Positions 37,001 to 49,000 of a stretch of DNA of 64,000 nucleotides are shown here, piece by piece. Made by a program: the position numbers and the translations under genes. The notes beneath the pieces are model-generated. The model searched no databases, had not been told where the DNA came from, and saw nothing but the letters and a program-made list of their open reading frames with translations. The stretch is from Noviherbaspirillum pedocola. Its GTDB lineage: Bacteria; Pseudomonadota; Gammaproteobacteria; Burkholderiales; Burkholderiaceae_D. Positions within the stretch are counted from its first letter, which is position 1. Each line of letters begins with the position of its first letter. The stretch lies in assembly GCF_016632335.1 (NCBI RefSeq), contig NZ_JAEPBG010000021.1:1-64000 (forward strand). The letters run 5' to 3'.

Positions 37001-40000
37001 GGATCGGCAATCAGTTGAGCCGCTGCATCACCACGAGAATTCTTAACCATCTCCAAAGGCTGCCCAGGCCTCACAGGTCCTCTTGCATTTCCGCCACCAG
37101 TGAGCACCATGCCAAAGTCACCATCATTGGGACTGTACGGTTCATTCGCGGATGGAATACCTTGTTGAGTCAAGCGCATTCGAACCGACCTACCAGCATC
37201 CCAATAATCAGACTCGCTTATTCCTCCATCCGATGAGGATGCCGATGGATCATTAACATTATCTAAGCTGTTCGCCGCCTGATGAATGCTTGCATCTGTC
37301 CGATTAACCCATTCGGCGTAGGCACTATCCGTCAATTGCAGGCCCGTTCTGCCGCCCAGCTTCAGGCCAGTGCTGTCCCGCATACCATAAGCCAAACTGT
37401 ACGCGTTGCGTTCCGCAGGGCCGCCACTCAAAGCCGCGGAAATTGCCGCATCGCGCGCGTCCTCCTGCTTCTGCAGCTCCAATTCGTTCTGGCTAGGGCC
37501 GCCGATGCTATCCACCCAGCTGCTCCCCAGCGCATTCCCAAATGCATCCATCGCCGCCTGCTGCACCGTCACCCGCCCACCTCCGGCCAGCGACGCCGCC
37601 GCGCCTGCCGCAAAGCTGCGGATCGTGCCCTTCACCAGCTGTTCTCCGAAGCTCGCATCCGCAAAGTCCGCCGCATGCATGCCGAGCGCATCGGCAACCG
37701 CGAAGCTCGCGGCCGCGCCCACGCCCACGCCAGCGGCCGCGACATTGGTCCAGCTGAAGTGGTCCTGCAAGCCCGTCACCACGCCTACGCCCTGCGTAAT
37801 CGCGTTGGCTAGCACGGCACGGCTGACGCTTCCCACGAAGGTCTGTTCGGCAAGCCAGCCCTGCGCCGCCGCACCGACACCCGAGGTGATGCCAGCGCTC
37901 AAGCCGCTCAGCGTTACGCCGCTCCAGTTGATGTCCTTTTGAATGCCCAGCGCCACGGCCAGGCCCTGGCTGACGATAGATCCGACCACGCCGCCCACGA
38001 CGGCGGACACTACCTCGACGACTGCACCGGCGCCCGTCAGAGCCCCGCCGGTGAGCGCGGCAGTGCTTATTGAGGCCAGACTCGTGCCGCCTGCCGCGGT
38101 GCCGGTCGCGCCCAGCGCGGATGCCGTCGCGCCCGCGGTATAGATCGTCACCACCACCGCCACCACGATGACGAGGATCTGCAATATCCCGCAGCCATCA
38201 TCCGACGGCGGCAGGGTCGGCGTGGTGTCGCCGATCACCTTGCTCGGGTCGTAGGGCTTGAAGCTGTCGGCGCGGTCGTAGGTCGTGCCGGTGATCGAGG
38301 GCAGGTCCAGCTTGCGTCCGACCACGAGCGGGTGGTCCGCATCCACGCCATTGGCCATGGCGATCTGGTACCAGTACGCTGCGTCGCCATAATGCTGCCT
38401 GGCGATCGATTGCAGCGTGTCCCCGCTCGCGACAATGTAGGCGCCCGGCGCACTACCCGGGTGCGTCGCATTGACCGGCTGGTAGGTGAAGTTCAGATCC
38501 CGAATCGTCGCGAACTGCGGATGGTTGTCGTCGTCCTTGCCGTCATACGGGTTCACGCCATCGCCATAGCGGCCCAGCACCTCGCCGCGCGCGATGAGCT
38601 GCCGCAGCGTATGCCCGTTCTGCCGGATCAGCAGCGCGCGGCCCTGCGCATCGTTGAGATAGCTGCGGTTGTTCGCGCCCTCGGCATCGTCGGTGATGCC
38701 GATCAGGTCGCCGTTGACGTCGTATTGCTGGTGGCTGTTGCCATCGTCGTTGACAGTGCTGCTGCCATGGGTATCAGTGATGACATCGCTCTCGTACTGG
38801 CCATAGCGGTTGACGAAGGTGTTGGTGTAGCCATCGTCGCTGTAGCCATGGACCTGGTAACGCTGCACATTGCCGAGCGCATCGTAGGCATGAGGGTCGC
38901 TGTAATCCATGTCATAGTCGCGACCGCCGTCCAGGTGCTGCACCTGCAGATAGACCATGCGACCGTTGTCGTCATAGGTATAGACGCTGCGCCGCTCGGG
39001 CAGGCGGTCGGCCTCGGGCAGGGCGCTGTTGAGCTGCTTGACGGCGTCTTCATCGACGTCGCCGCCGTCTTCGACGCTGAGGCGACCGGCGTCGTCGTAG
39101 CGTCGCTGCTGCACCAGCTTGCCGTCGCGCCACGAAGTGATCAGGCGGTTCTGCGCATCGTAGGCATAGGTGGCGGTGGTGTCGCCGCTGCCGATCGCGA
39201 AGCGTCCCCTGAGCAGGCCGAATGCGAAGCCATCGCCATCGTTGCCGGCTGTGGACGCATCGCTCAGGGTCGCGCCCTGCCAGGTATCGCTGACGCGGTT
39301 GCCGTTGAGATCGTAGGCGATGCGGTGACCATGCGCGCCGAGCGTGCCTTGCGCATCCCGCGCGTTGACCAGCGTCTGCCGGTTCATCGCGTCATAGCCA
39401 TACCAGCCGTCGATGTGCTGGCTCGCATTGCCAGCGGCGATGTCGGTGACGACATGGACGCGATTGCCGACGGCGTCATAGCCGATCGCAATGCTAACCA
39501 TGCCGGCCGCGGTGTCGACGATGTGCGTGAGCCGGCCAGCGCTGTCATAGCGCAGGCGGTTGTTCTGCAGCACTTCACCGTTCTGTGTGGTGCGTTCGGC
39601 GAGATGATTGCCCAGCGCATCGACGCGGTACTCGGTGAGCTTCCCGGTGGCCTGGTCGTCGATCCGAATCTGGCGCCCGGCGAGGTCGTAGCCATAGACG
39701 AGGTGCTGGCCGCGGCTGTTGCTTTGCTCGACGAGCTGGCGCGCCGCGTCGTAGCGATACGCATAGCGCGCGCCGCCAATGTCCGTATGCGACTGCAGCA
39801 GGCCGAAGTCGTCATAAGTCCAGGTCGCAGTGCGGCCGAGCGCGTCGGTGATGGCGGTCTGGCGGTTGTGCGCATCGAACGCGTACCGGGTTTGCTGGCC
39901 CATCGGCTGGATGACGGCGACGACATTGCCACGCAAGTCGTAGCGGTAGCGCAGGGTTTCATGCGCGCCATTGATTGCCGCTGTCATGCGGCCGGCATCG

Positions 40001-43000
40001 TCGTACTCGGCGGCATTGACCAGTGCCCCCTCGACGCGGGTTTCGATGCGACGATTGAGCGCGTCGTAGCGCATGCTTTGCCGGTAGTTGCAGGCGTCGA
40101 CGATGCCGACCTCATTGCCGAAGACGTCGTACTGATGCGTCACCACGCCGCCGTCGGCATGTACCTCGGTTTGCAGCTGTCCAGCGGCGTCGAAGCGCCA
40201 GCGCGTCAGATTGCCGTTGGCGTCCTGCATGCCGATCTGGCGGCCGAGCATGTCGTAGAAGAAGCGCGTTAGTGGTCGCGCTGCCTCGCCACTGGCCAGC
40301 GTGCCAGCGGGGCCGGCATGTTCGATGACGCGGTTGTTGGCGTTATAACGTGCGGTCGTGACCCAGGCCAGCGAGCGGGCATCGTTGACGGCCAGCACAT
40401 TGCCCCAACGGTCCACCGTCTGCCGGATCTCGGGACGCAGTGTCTGGTCGCTGGTGATGTCGATGCGCGGCGGCGTGGCGGCGATGGTGAAGGACGGCGC
40501 ATAGGCCGATGGCGTGGCGCGGTATTGCACCGTGTCGGCGTCGATGATGACTTGCCCGACCGTCTCGGCAACGGTCTGGCCGTCCTTCAGCCACAGCAGG
40601 TCGGTTTGATAGCTGCCGGGCGGCAGACCTTCCAGGCTGGCTTTCTGGTAGCCGGCGAGCTGGCCCTGCGCATCCACGCCAAGCACTTCGTCGCGCACCG
40701 CAAGCGCGCTCCAGTCGCCGGCGCTGCCATCTTCGACATTGACGCTGCGCACCTGCAGGACCGCCTGCACGCCAGCCGGCGGCAGTGTCCAGCGCAAGAT
40801 CTTGGCGGGCATCGCGCCCGGGATGCTGCCGTCGGGGTTGGCGGCGAGGACCTTGTGATCCGTTGCCATATAGTCGCCGAGCGCGACCGTGCCGGCGATG
40901 GTGCGCGCGGGCGTGTTCTGGCCGGCGTGGGTCAGCAGCAGCTGGTAGTCATAGCGGCCGGCGCCGATGCCGCGACGGTCGACGCCGAGCTTGCCATTGC
41001 CACGCGCCACCAGCGGCAGCGTGAGCCAAGCGCTGGTGCCGGCGAGACGGTACTGGAATTGCGCGGTGTAGTTCTTGCCAGGATCGGCGAACACCAGCCA
41101 GGCGGCGGCATCGTCGCTGCTGGTCTGGCCGCCGATGGTGTCGACCTGCGCGGCGACACCCGCAATGCCGGGTACGCCGTTGGCGCCGATGGTCTGCGCC
41201 GGCTGGCCGGCGGTGATGTGCAGCTGGCCGGTGGTGCGGGTGGTGATGCCGCTGGCGTCGGTCTGGCTGAGCTCGTAGGCATAGTCGCCGGCGGCCAGTG
41301 TTTGCAGGTCGGCGTGCGACTCGTCCCCGGCATGGGCAATGGCGGCCTCGCTCCAGTCGCGGCTGCCTACGGCGCGGTAACGCAGCCGCTCGGGGCCGGC
41401 GGCCGTGGCCCAGGTCAGGCCGCCGGCGCCATCGTCCTGCAGCGGGCTGGCGTCGCGGGCGGTGTCGAGGCGGTCGATCAGGTGGCCGAGCGCGTCGTAG
41501 CGGTTGTCGATGCGGCGGGTGTGGCTGGCGGCGAGTGCTTCCACCGGAGCGTTGATGTTCAGCGGCGCGCTGCCGTCGCTGCTGATTTCGGCGGTGACAT
41601 TGCCCTGCAGGTCGTAGAGCGCAATGCGCTCGATGCCGTCCTTGTCATTGGTGCGCCAGACATGGCCGGCGGCGTCGCGATCGAAGTAGGTTTCCCAGCG
41701 GCCCTCGGTGCCCTGGCGGATGACTTCGCCGAAAGCGTTGTATTGCGTGGCGGTGTCGATCACGCCGCCGTCATCGAGCGGCGTCAGCACATCGGTTTGG
41801 CGACCGAGCGCATCGAAGCGGAAGGCTTGCCACAGCGTGCGCTGCGTGACGCCGTCAGAGGCGGTGACGCGTTGCCAGGCTTTGACCAGGTTGCCGCGCG
41901 CATCATAGGAGCGGTAATGCGAGACGTCCATCGCGTCCTGGCTTTGCACCAGCCGGCCATGGCTGTCGTAACGATTCAGCGTCAGATGGTCGTCGGCGGA
42001 TGCGGCGGGGAGATAGCTGCGCTCGTCCGCCAAGGCGTGGCCGTTTGCATAGTCCTGTTGCGCCAGCACATTGCCGTAGGCATCGCGGCGGAACTCGGTC
42101 AGCGGGATCAGCGTGGCGTCTCCGCTGTCGCGGGCCGGAGCCGCGACGGCGCGGATGGTGCCGAGGGCGTCGTAATAGGTGAAGGTGGTCGCGCCGAGCG
42201 CATCGGTGACGCGGGTCTGGTTGCCGACGGCGTCGTAGCCGTAGCTGGTGGTGACATCGCCGCGTTGCGTGAGGCCGGTGTCGGCATCGGTGTAGAGGAT
42301 GCCGACGCGTGTTTCGCGGATCTTGCGGTTGGCGCGGTCGTAGGCATAGGTGGTGCTGCGGTCGTCTTCGCTGGCGCGCATCGCGGGCGGCAAGGCTGAC
42401 ATGGCCGTCGGGGCGGCTTGCACCTCGGCATACTCGGTGCGCGCGACGAGGTTGCCCCAGGCATCCCAGGCCTGTGTGGTCAGATACCCGGCAGCATCCT
42501 GCATGGCAATCTGACGACCGTTGCCGTCGTACCAGGCATGGCTGACGAGCCAGGCGTTGCTCAACGGGTTCTTCAGTTGCGCGGTTGTGATCGCTTCGCC
42601 GAAGGCGTTGTAGCGCTGGGTGGTGACGGCGCCGGCATGGAAGGTTTGCTGACCAGCCGGCGCGCTGCTGTCAAAGACATCGATCGCCGACTGCTCGCTG
42701 CGTACCAGGCGGCCAGCGCGGTCGTAGTCCTGTCGCAGACTGCGTCCGTCCGCGGTTTGACGCAGCGCGGTGCGGATGCTGTCGCTGGTGACGGTGGCCG
42801 GCACGTCGATGGCGATGGCGTAACGCACCAGGCTGGTCATGTCGCCGAAGGCGTTGCGCGCATAGCCGGTGACCTGGCCGAGCGCGTCGACCTCGTATTC
42901 CAGCCGGCCGATACGGTCATAGGTTTTGTAACTCATCGCGCCGCCGACATCGCGGCCGGACACGGCATTGCCGAGCGCATCAAAGCGGGTTTCGCTGTAC

Positions 43001-46000
43001 AGCGCCGCATTGCGCTCGGTGCGTAAAGCCAGGCCGGTGCGGCCGTTGGCGCCGAGATTGTCGCTTGCGGCATCGTAGACGCCGACTTCCGGGAAGTCGG
43101 TGCGGATCTGGCGGCCGAGGGCGTCGTACTGGTATCGCGTGGTGCGCTGCTCGGGCCGACCCTGCGCTTCGGTGCGCGCGACCAGGTTGCCGAGCGCGTC
43201 GTAGCGCAGCGCGGTGACGATGGCGGCGTAGCCGGATTGCGCGGTATCGATTGCCAGGCTGCCGTCCGGGTTCGTACGCAGGCTTGCCAGCATGACTTGC
43301 GGCGATGTTTCGCGGACCGTGCGGCCGGCTGCGTCGACGTCGTAGGTCCAGAGCGCGCCCAGCGCGTTGCGGAAACCCCGCTTGTTGCCTAGCGCATCGT
43401 AGGTCCAGGACTCGGTGTTGCCCAGCGCATCGGTATGCGAGACGGTGCGTCCGGCGGCGTCGACGATGTAGGTGTCGACATGGTCGGCATCCGGTGCGCG
43501 GCGCAGCGCGGCGGCGAGCGCGTCGGCGGTGACGGGCATGGCGCTCACCGCAATCGGCCGGGCCAGTGAATCGCGGCGCAGCAGGCGGCCGAGCGCATCG
43601 TAGCCGTTCAGCGTGACGTAGCCCTGCGCATCGATGCTGGCGACCACGCGGTTGGCCGCATCGAAGACGGTGCATGTGTTGCGGTCTTGCGCGGGATCGG
43701 CTTGCGTCAGGCTGGCGATGGTGGTGGCACGGCTGGTGTTGCTGGCGTCGCGGTTGCCATCGATCGCAGTCAGCGCGGCCATGCCCAGTGCTTGGGCGTA
43801 CCGGGTCGTCGCGATGCGCTGACCGATGCCGTCGTAGCGCATCGCCGTGACCGCGCCTTCGGCATCGATCGCCCAAGTCTGACGGTTGGCCGCGTCATAC
43901 GCATAGCGGCTGGTGCGGTCGGATAAGACATTCGCTTGCGCCAGCGCCTGCAAGGCACCCGCCGACAGCGGCGCGGATTGCGGCGTTGGCGCGGCGAGTG
44001 GCTGCGCATAGCGGGTGGTGCGCAGCACATTGCCGTTCGCATCGCGCTGCCAGGACGTGACGCCGCCGAGCGCATCGGTCTGCCAAGTCAGGCGATTGGC
44101 CGCGTCATAGGCCTGGTCCGTGATGCGATCTGCGGCGCTGACGCGCACTGTGCTCGAATCCTGACCCCGCTGCAGCGCGGTGGCATAAGCGATGCTGCGC
44201 AGCAGGTTGCCGTTGGCATCGTACTGATAGCGGGTGACGGCGCCGATGCCGTCGACATGCAGCGTGACACGGTTGGCGGCATCGAAGCGGTAGCTATCGC
44301 TGTGATCGGCCGCGGAGGACACGACGCGGTTTATCGCTTCGGCCAGCGCCTGGGGCGTGGACGCGAGATTGGCGTCCACCGGCGTGGCATACGTCGTGCG
44401 CGCAAGCAGGTTGCCATTCGCATCGAAGCGCTGCACGGTCAATGCGCCGACGCCATCGACGGTGGCGATTGCCCGGTTCGCTGCGTCATACCAGGTGCGC
44501 AGACGGGCATCGTGCGCCTCATCGGCTTGCACGGTGGGCACGGTGCCGGGTTGCCAGCTTGCCAGGTCGATTGGCTTCGCATACGCGCGGCGCTCGATGA
44601 CGTTGCCATTGCCATCAAAACGGTAGGCGATCACGGCACCGACGCCATCGACGGTGAAGGACAGACGGCCATCACCGTCGTAGACCCGCATGCTGATCGC
44701 GTCGCTGGCGCTGGGGCGCAGGCGGGAGTTGATGTCGGCAGTGGACGCCGAGGTCGGCAAGCCGGCGAGCGAGATCGGTGCGGCGTAGGCGGTGGTCTTG
44801 GTGACGCGGCCATTGGCGTCATAGCCCGTGACGGTGACGCCGCCAGTTGGGTCGACGCTGGCAATCAGGCGATTTTCGGCATCGTAGGCATAGCGGCTGG
44901 TGTGGTTGTTGGCGTCGGTCTTGGCGATGACGTTGCCGTTGGCGTCATAGCTGTAGCGGGTGGTGAGCGTGAGGCCGTCGGGATCGACGGTTTCGCTGGT
45001 GCAGCGGCCGAGGTTGTCGTAGCTGTAGCGGGTGGTCGTGCCGTTCGGATCGGTCACGCTCAATTGCTGGCCGCGGCTGTTCCAGGTGTAGCGGGTGGTC
45101 AGCGCCAGGCCGGCGGGGTCGACGACTTGTTCGACCAGCTGGCCGAGGGTGTCGTAGCGGTAGGTGGTGTCAACGCCATTCGCATCGGTACTGCGGACCA
45201 TGCGGCCGAGCGCGTCGTAGACCGTGCTGGTCTTCAGTGCCAGTCCGCCCGGATCGACGATGCGCGACAGCACGCGGTCGGCGGCGTCGTAGCTCAGCGC
45301 GGTGGACACGCCATTGCCGTCGATCGTTTCGATCAGGCGGTTCCCGGCGTCGTAGCGCTTGGTGGTTTGTGCGAGCGGTGCCGTGGTGGCCACGAGGTTG
45401 CCATTGCGGTCATACGCATAGGTCGTCGTGTTGCCATTGCCGTCGGTGACGCTCTGCGTCTGGCCGTGGCGGTTCATGACCGTAGTGACGACGACACCTT
45501 CGGGCGTAGTGACCGTACTGGAGCGTGCGGCGTTGTCGTAAGCGATGGTGGTGGTATTGCCCAGCGCATCGGTGCGAGAGATGACGCGCGACAGCGCGTC
45601 GTAGCCAGTGGCGAACAGCGCGCCGGTGCCGTCGATGGTTTGCACGGTGCGGCCCAGCCGGTCGTAGCGTTGCTCGCGCACGTTGCCGTTCGGATCGATC
45701 TTGCGGATCGTGCGGCCGAAGGCATCGTATTCGGCGCGGGTTTGCGCCTGCAGGCCGCTGGCGTCGCGCACATCAGACAACAACAAGCCACGCCGGTCAT
45801 AGCGCATTGCTTCGACGATGTCGCCATTCTCGGTGCCGACCAGCGTCTTGCCGACCATGCCGCCGAAAGCGTCATAGCGCTGCGTGATGCGCTGGCCGAG
45901 CGCATCGGTGACTTCGATCACGCGGCCGGTGCGGTCGTAGCGGTAGCGGGTGCTGCTGTCGGCGCCGGCATTGGTCAGCGACGCGATCAGCGACGGGATG

Positions 46001-49000
46001 TCGGCATTGCGATCGCCATTGATCAGGCCGCCCTGCAGTGCGGCGAGCTGCGTGGCGCTGAGGCGAGTCGCATAGCGCGTGAGCTGGAGTTCGCGGCCGA
46101 GCACATCGTACTGATGCGCCTGCACTTCACCAGCGGCATTGACTGCATACAGCAGCTGGTCGTCGGCATCGTAATAGAACACGCTGCGGTTGCCGTTCGC
46201 ATCAGTGCGCGACAGCAGCCGGCCGGCCGCGTCGTACTGGAAGCGCATCGCATGCTGTTGCCAGATCGCTTCTACCTGCGCAGCGTTCGGATTCACCAAC
46301 CGCGCCAGCGCCGCATTGCCTTCACCCGACAACTCCGCCAACAGCCGGCCTTGCGTGTCATAACGCCGGGTCCGTACCCGTTCCTCGCTGCTTCCCGCCG
46401 CAGTGCGGGTCTCCGCCAGCCGCCCGGCGCTGTCATAGCCATAGCGGGTGATCGTGCCATTCGCGTCGACGCTGGCCAGGCGCTGGTTCAGCGCGTCATA
46501 GGTCATCGTTTGCACCGCGTCCGCGCGGTCGGGGGCTGGTCGCCAGGTCGCGGCAATGCCGCCGCTCACCAGCGCGGCACGCTGCGCCTCGGTCAATGCG
46601 CGTGCATGGCGTGTGCTGCCCACGCGATTGCCGTCGGCGTCGTAGCGATGGCTCGTCAGATAACCTTCGCCATCAATCTCGGCCAGCAATTGGCCAAGGG
46701 CGTCATGCATCTGATCGCTGACGATGTCGGCAACACTGGCCGCCGGACGCAGCTGGGCGAGCGTGCCGGTGCTGCGCCGCTCGGCAGCAGTCGCAGTGGC
46801 ATACCGGATGCCCGCAATCTGCCGGCCGGCGGCGTCATAACACCATTCCTGCAGATAGCCCTCGGCATTGAGCGTGCCGAGCCGCAAGCCGTTGGCATCG
46901 TAAAAGTGGCGGGTGATGCGGTCGGCCTCGGAGGCAACTGGCTGGGTTTGTGCCAGCGTCGGTGCCGCCCCCAGCGCGCCTGGATCGATCGGCGTGGCAT
47001 AGGTCGTGCTGCGCAGCAGGTGACCGGCATCGTCATAATCATGCCGGGTGACTGTGCCTTCGGCATCGACCTCGGCCACGAGCTGACCGACGGCGTCATG
47101 CAGTTGCCAGCTGCGGCTATCCTGCGCGCTCGCCGCCGGCCGCAGCAATGTCAGCGCGTCGGCGGAGAGCATCGGCAGCAAGGGGCCGGACACGGGAGTG
47201 GCATACCGGATGGTCTGCAGCAGCCGGCCGGCGTGGTCGTACACGTATTCGGTCAGGCTGCGGTTGCCATCGATCTCGGCGGTGAGCCGGCCGTCGGCGT
47301 CCACCAGGCGCCAGCGCTCGACGCCGGTGGGATCTGTCGTATGACGCAGCCGTCCGGCTGCGTCATAGTCGTAGGTTGTCACGCTATCGGCTGCGTTTAG
47401 TGCAACCTGCTCCAGCGCGGCGCCGGCAGCCAGCGGGGTCGCATAGGCGACGGTTCCTGTGAGCCGGCCATTGCCGTCGTAGCGATAGCGGCGCACCGCG
47501 CCGGTGCCATCGGCGCTCCAGCTGCGGCGATTGGCGGCGTCATAGCGGTAGACCTCGCTGTGGTCGACGGTGGCATTGGCGATGCGCGCGTCGGCGGCGG
47601 CGATGGTGGCAGCGTTCAGTTCGAGATCAGGATCGATCGGCGTGGCGTAGGCGGTGCGCGCGAGCAGGTTGCCATTGGCGTCGAAGCGTTGCCGCGTCAG
47701 GCCACCGACGCCATCAAGGATGGCAATGGCCTGGTTGGCGGCGTCGTACAGCGTGCGCTGGCGTGCATCGTGAATGTCGTCCGGTTGCGGCTTTGGCAGG
47801 CTGCCGGGCGTCCAGGTGGCCATGGCTATGGCCTGCGCATAGGCGCGGCGCTCGACGACGTTGCCATTGCCGTCCATGCGGTAAGTGATGACGGCGCCAA
47901 CGCCATTGACCGTGGCAATCAGTCGGCCGTCGCGGTCGTAGAGGCGATGGAGTACTTCGTCGTGGATGGCGTCGGGCTGCAGGCGGGAAGTGAGGTCGCC
48001 AGCGGAGGCGGCAAGCGGCAAGCCATCGAGGGCGATGGGCGTGGCGTAGGAGATGGTCTTGACGATGCGGCCATTGGCGTCATGGCTGGTGACGGTGACG
48101 CCGCCGGCAGCGTCAACGCTGGCGAGCAAGCGATTCTCGGCGTCGTAGGCGTAGCGGCTGGTGTGGCTGTTGGCATCGGTCTTGGCGATGACATTGCCGT
48201 TGGCGTCGTACGCGTAACGGGTGGTGAGCGCGAGGCCATCGGGGTCAACTGTTTCGCTGATGCGGCGGCCGAGGTTGTCGTAGCTGTAGCGGGTGGTCGT
48301 GCCGTTCGGGTCGGTTACGCTCAATTGCTGGCCGCGGCTGTTCCAGGTGTAGCGGGTGGTCAGCGCCAGGCCGGCGGGGTCGACGACTTGTTCGAGCAGC
48401 TGGCCGAGGGCATCGTAGCGGTAGCTCGTATCGACGCCGTTCGCATCGGTGATGCGGATCATGCGGCCGAGCGCGTCGTAGACGGTGCTGGTCTTCAACG
48501 CGAGCCCGCTCGGGTCGACGATGCGCGTCAGCACGCGGTCGGCCGCATCGTAGCTCAGCATGGTAGACACGCCATTGCCGTCGATGGTTTCGATCAGGCG
48601 GTTGCCGGCATAGTAGCGCTTGTTCGTCGTGGCTAGCGGCGCCGTGGTCGTGACGAGGTTGCCATTGCGGTCATACGCAGATGTCGTCGTGTTGCCATCG
48701 CCGTCGGTGACGCGCTGCGTCTGGCCGTGGCGGTTCATGACCGTGGTGACGACGACACCTTCGGGCGTAGTGACCGTGCTGGAGCGCGCGGCGTTGTCGT
48801 AAGCGATGGTGGTGGTATTGCCGAGCGCATCAGTACGGGAGACGACACGCGACAGCGCGTCGTAGCCGGTGGCGAACAGCGCGCCGGTGCCGTCGATGGT
48901 TTGCACGGTGCGGCCGAGGCGGTCATAGCGCTGCTCGCGCACGTTGCCGTTCGGATCGATCGTGCGGATGGCGCGGCTGAAGGCGTCATAGTCGGCGCGG

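Noticed and set aside
36960-37020. Programmed ribosomal frameshift joining Rhs and the toxin tip
   Set aside because: A -1 shift would be needed, but no X-XXY-YYZ slippery site or clear downstream structure is visible near the junction. Kept only as a possibility within the finding.
43936-47400. A 1154-codon plus-strand open frame opposite the rhs gene
   Set aside because: It is the mirror of biased codon use in the minus-strand YD-repeat gene. It lacks a ribosome site and any family motif, and the minus frame has clear homology throughout.
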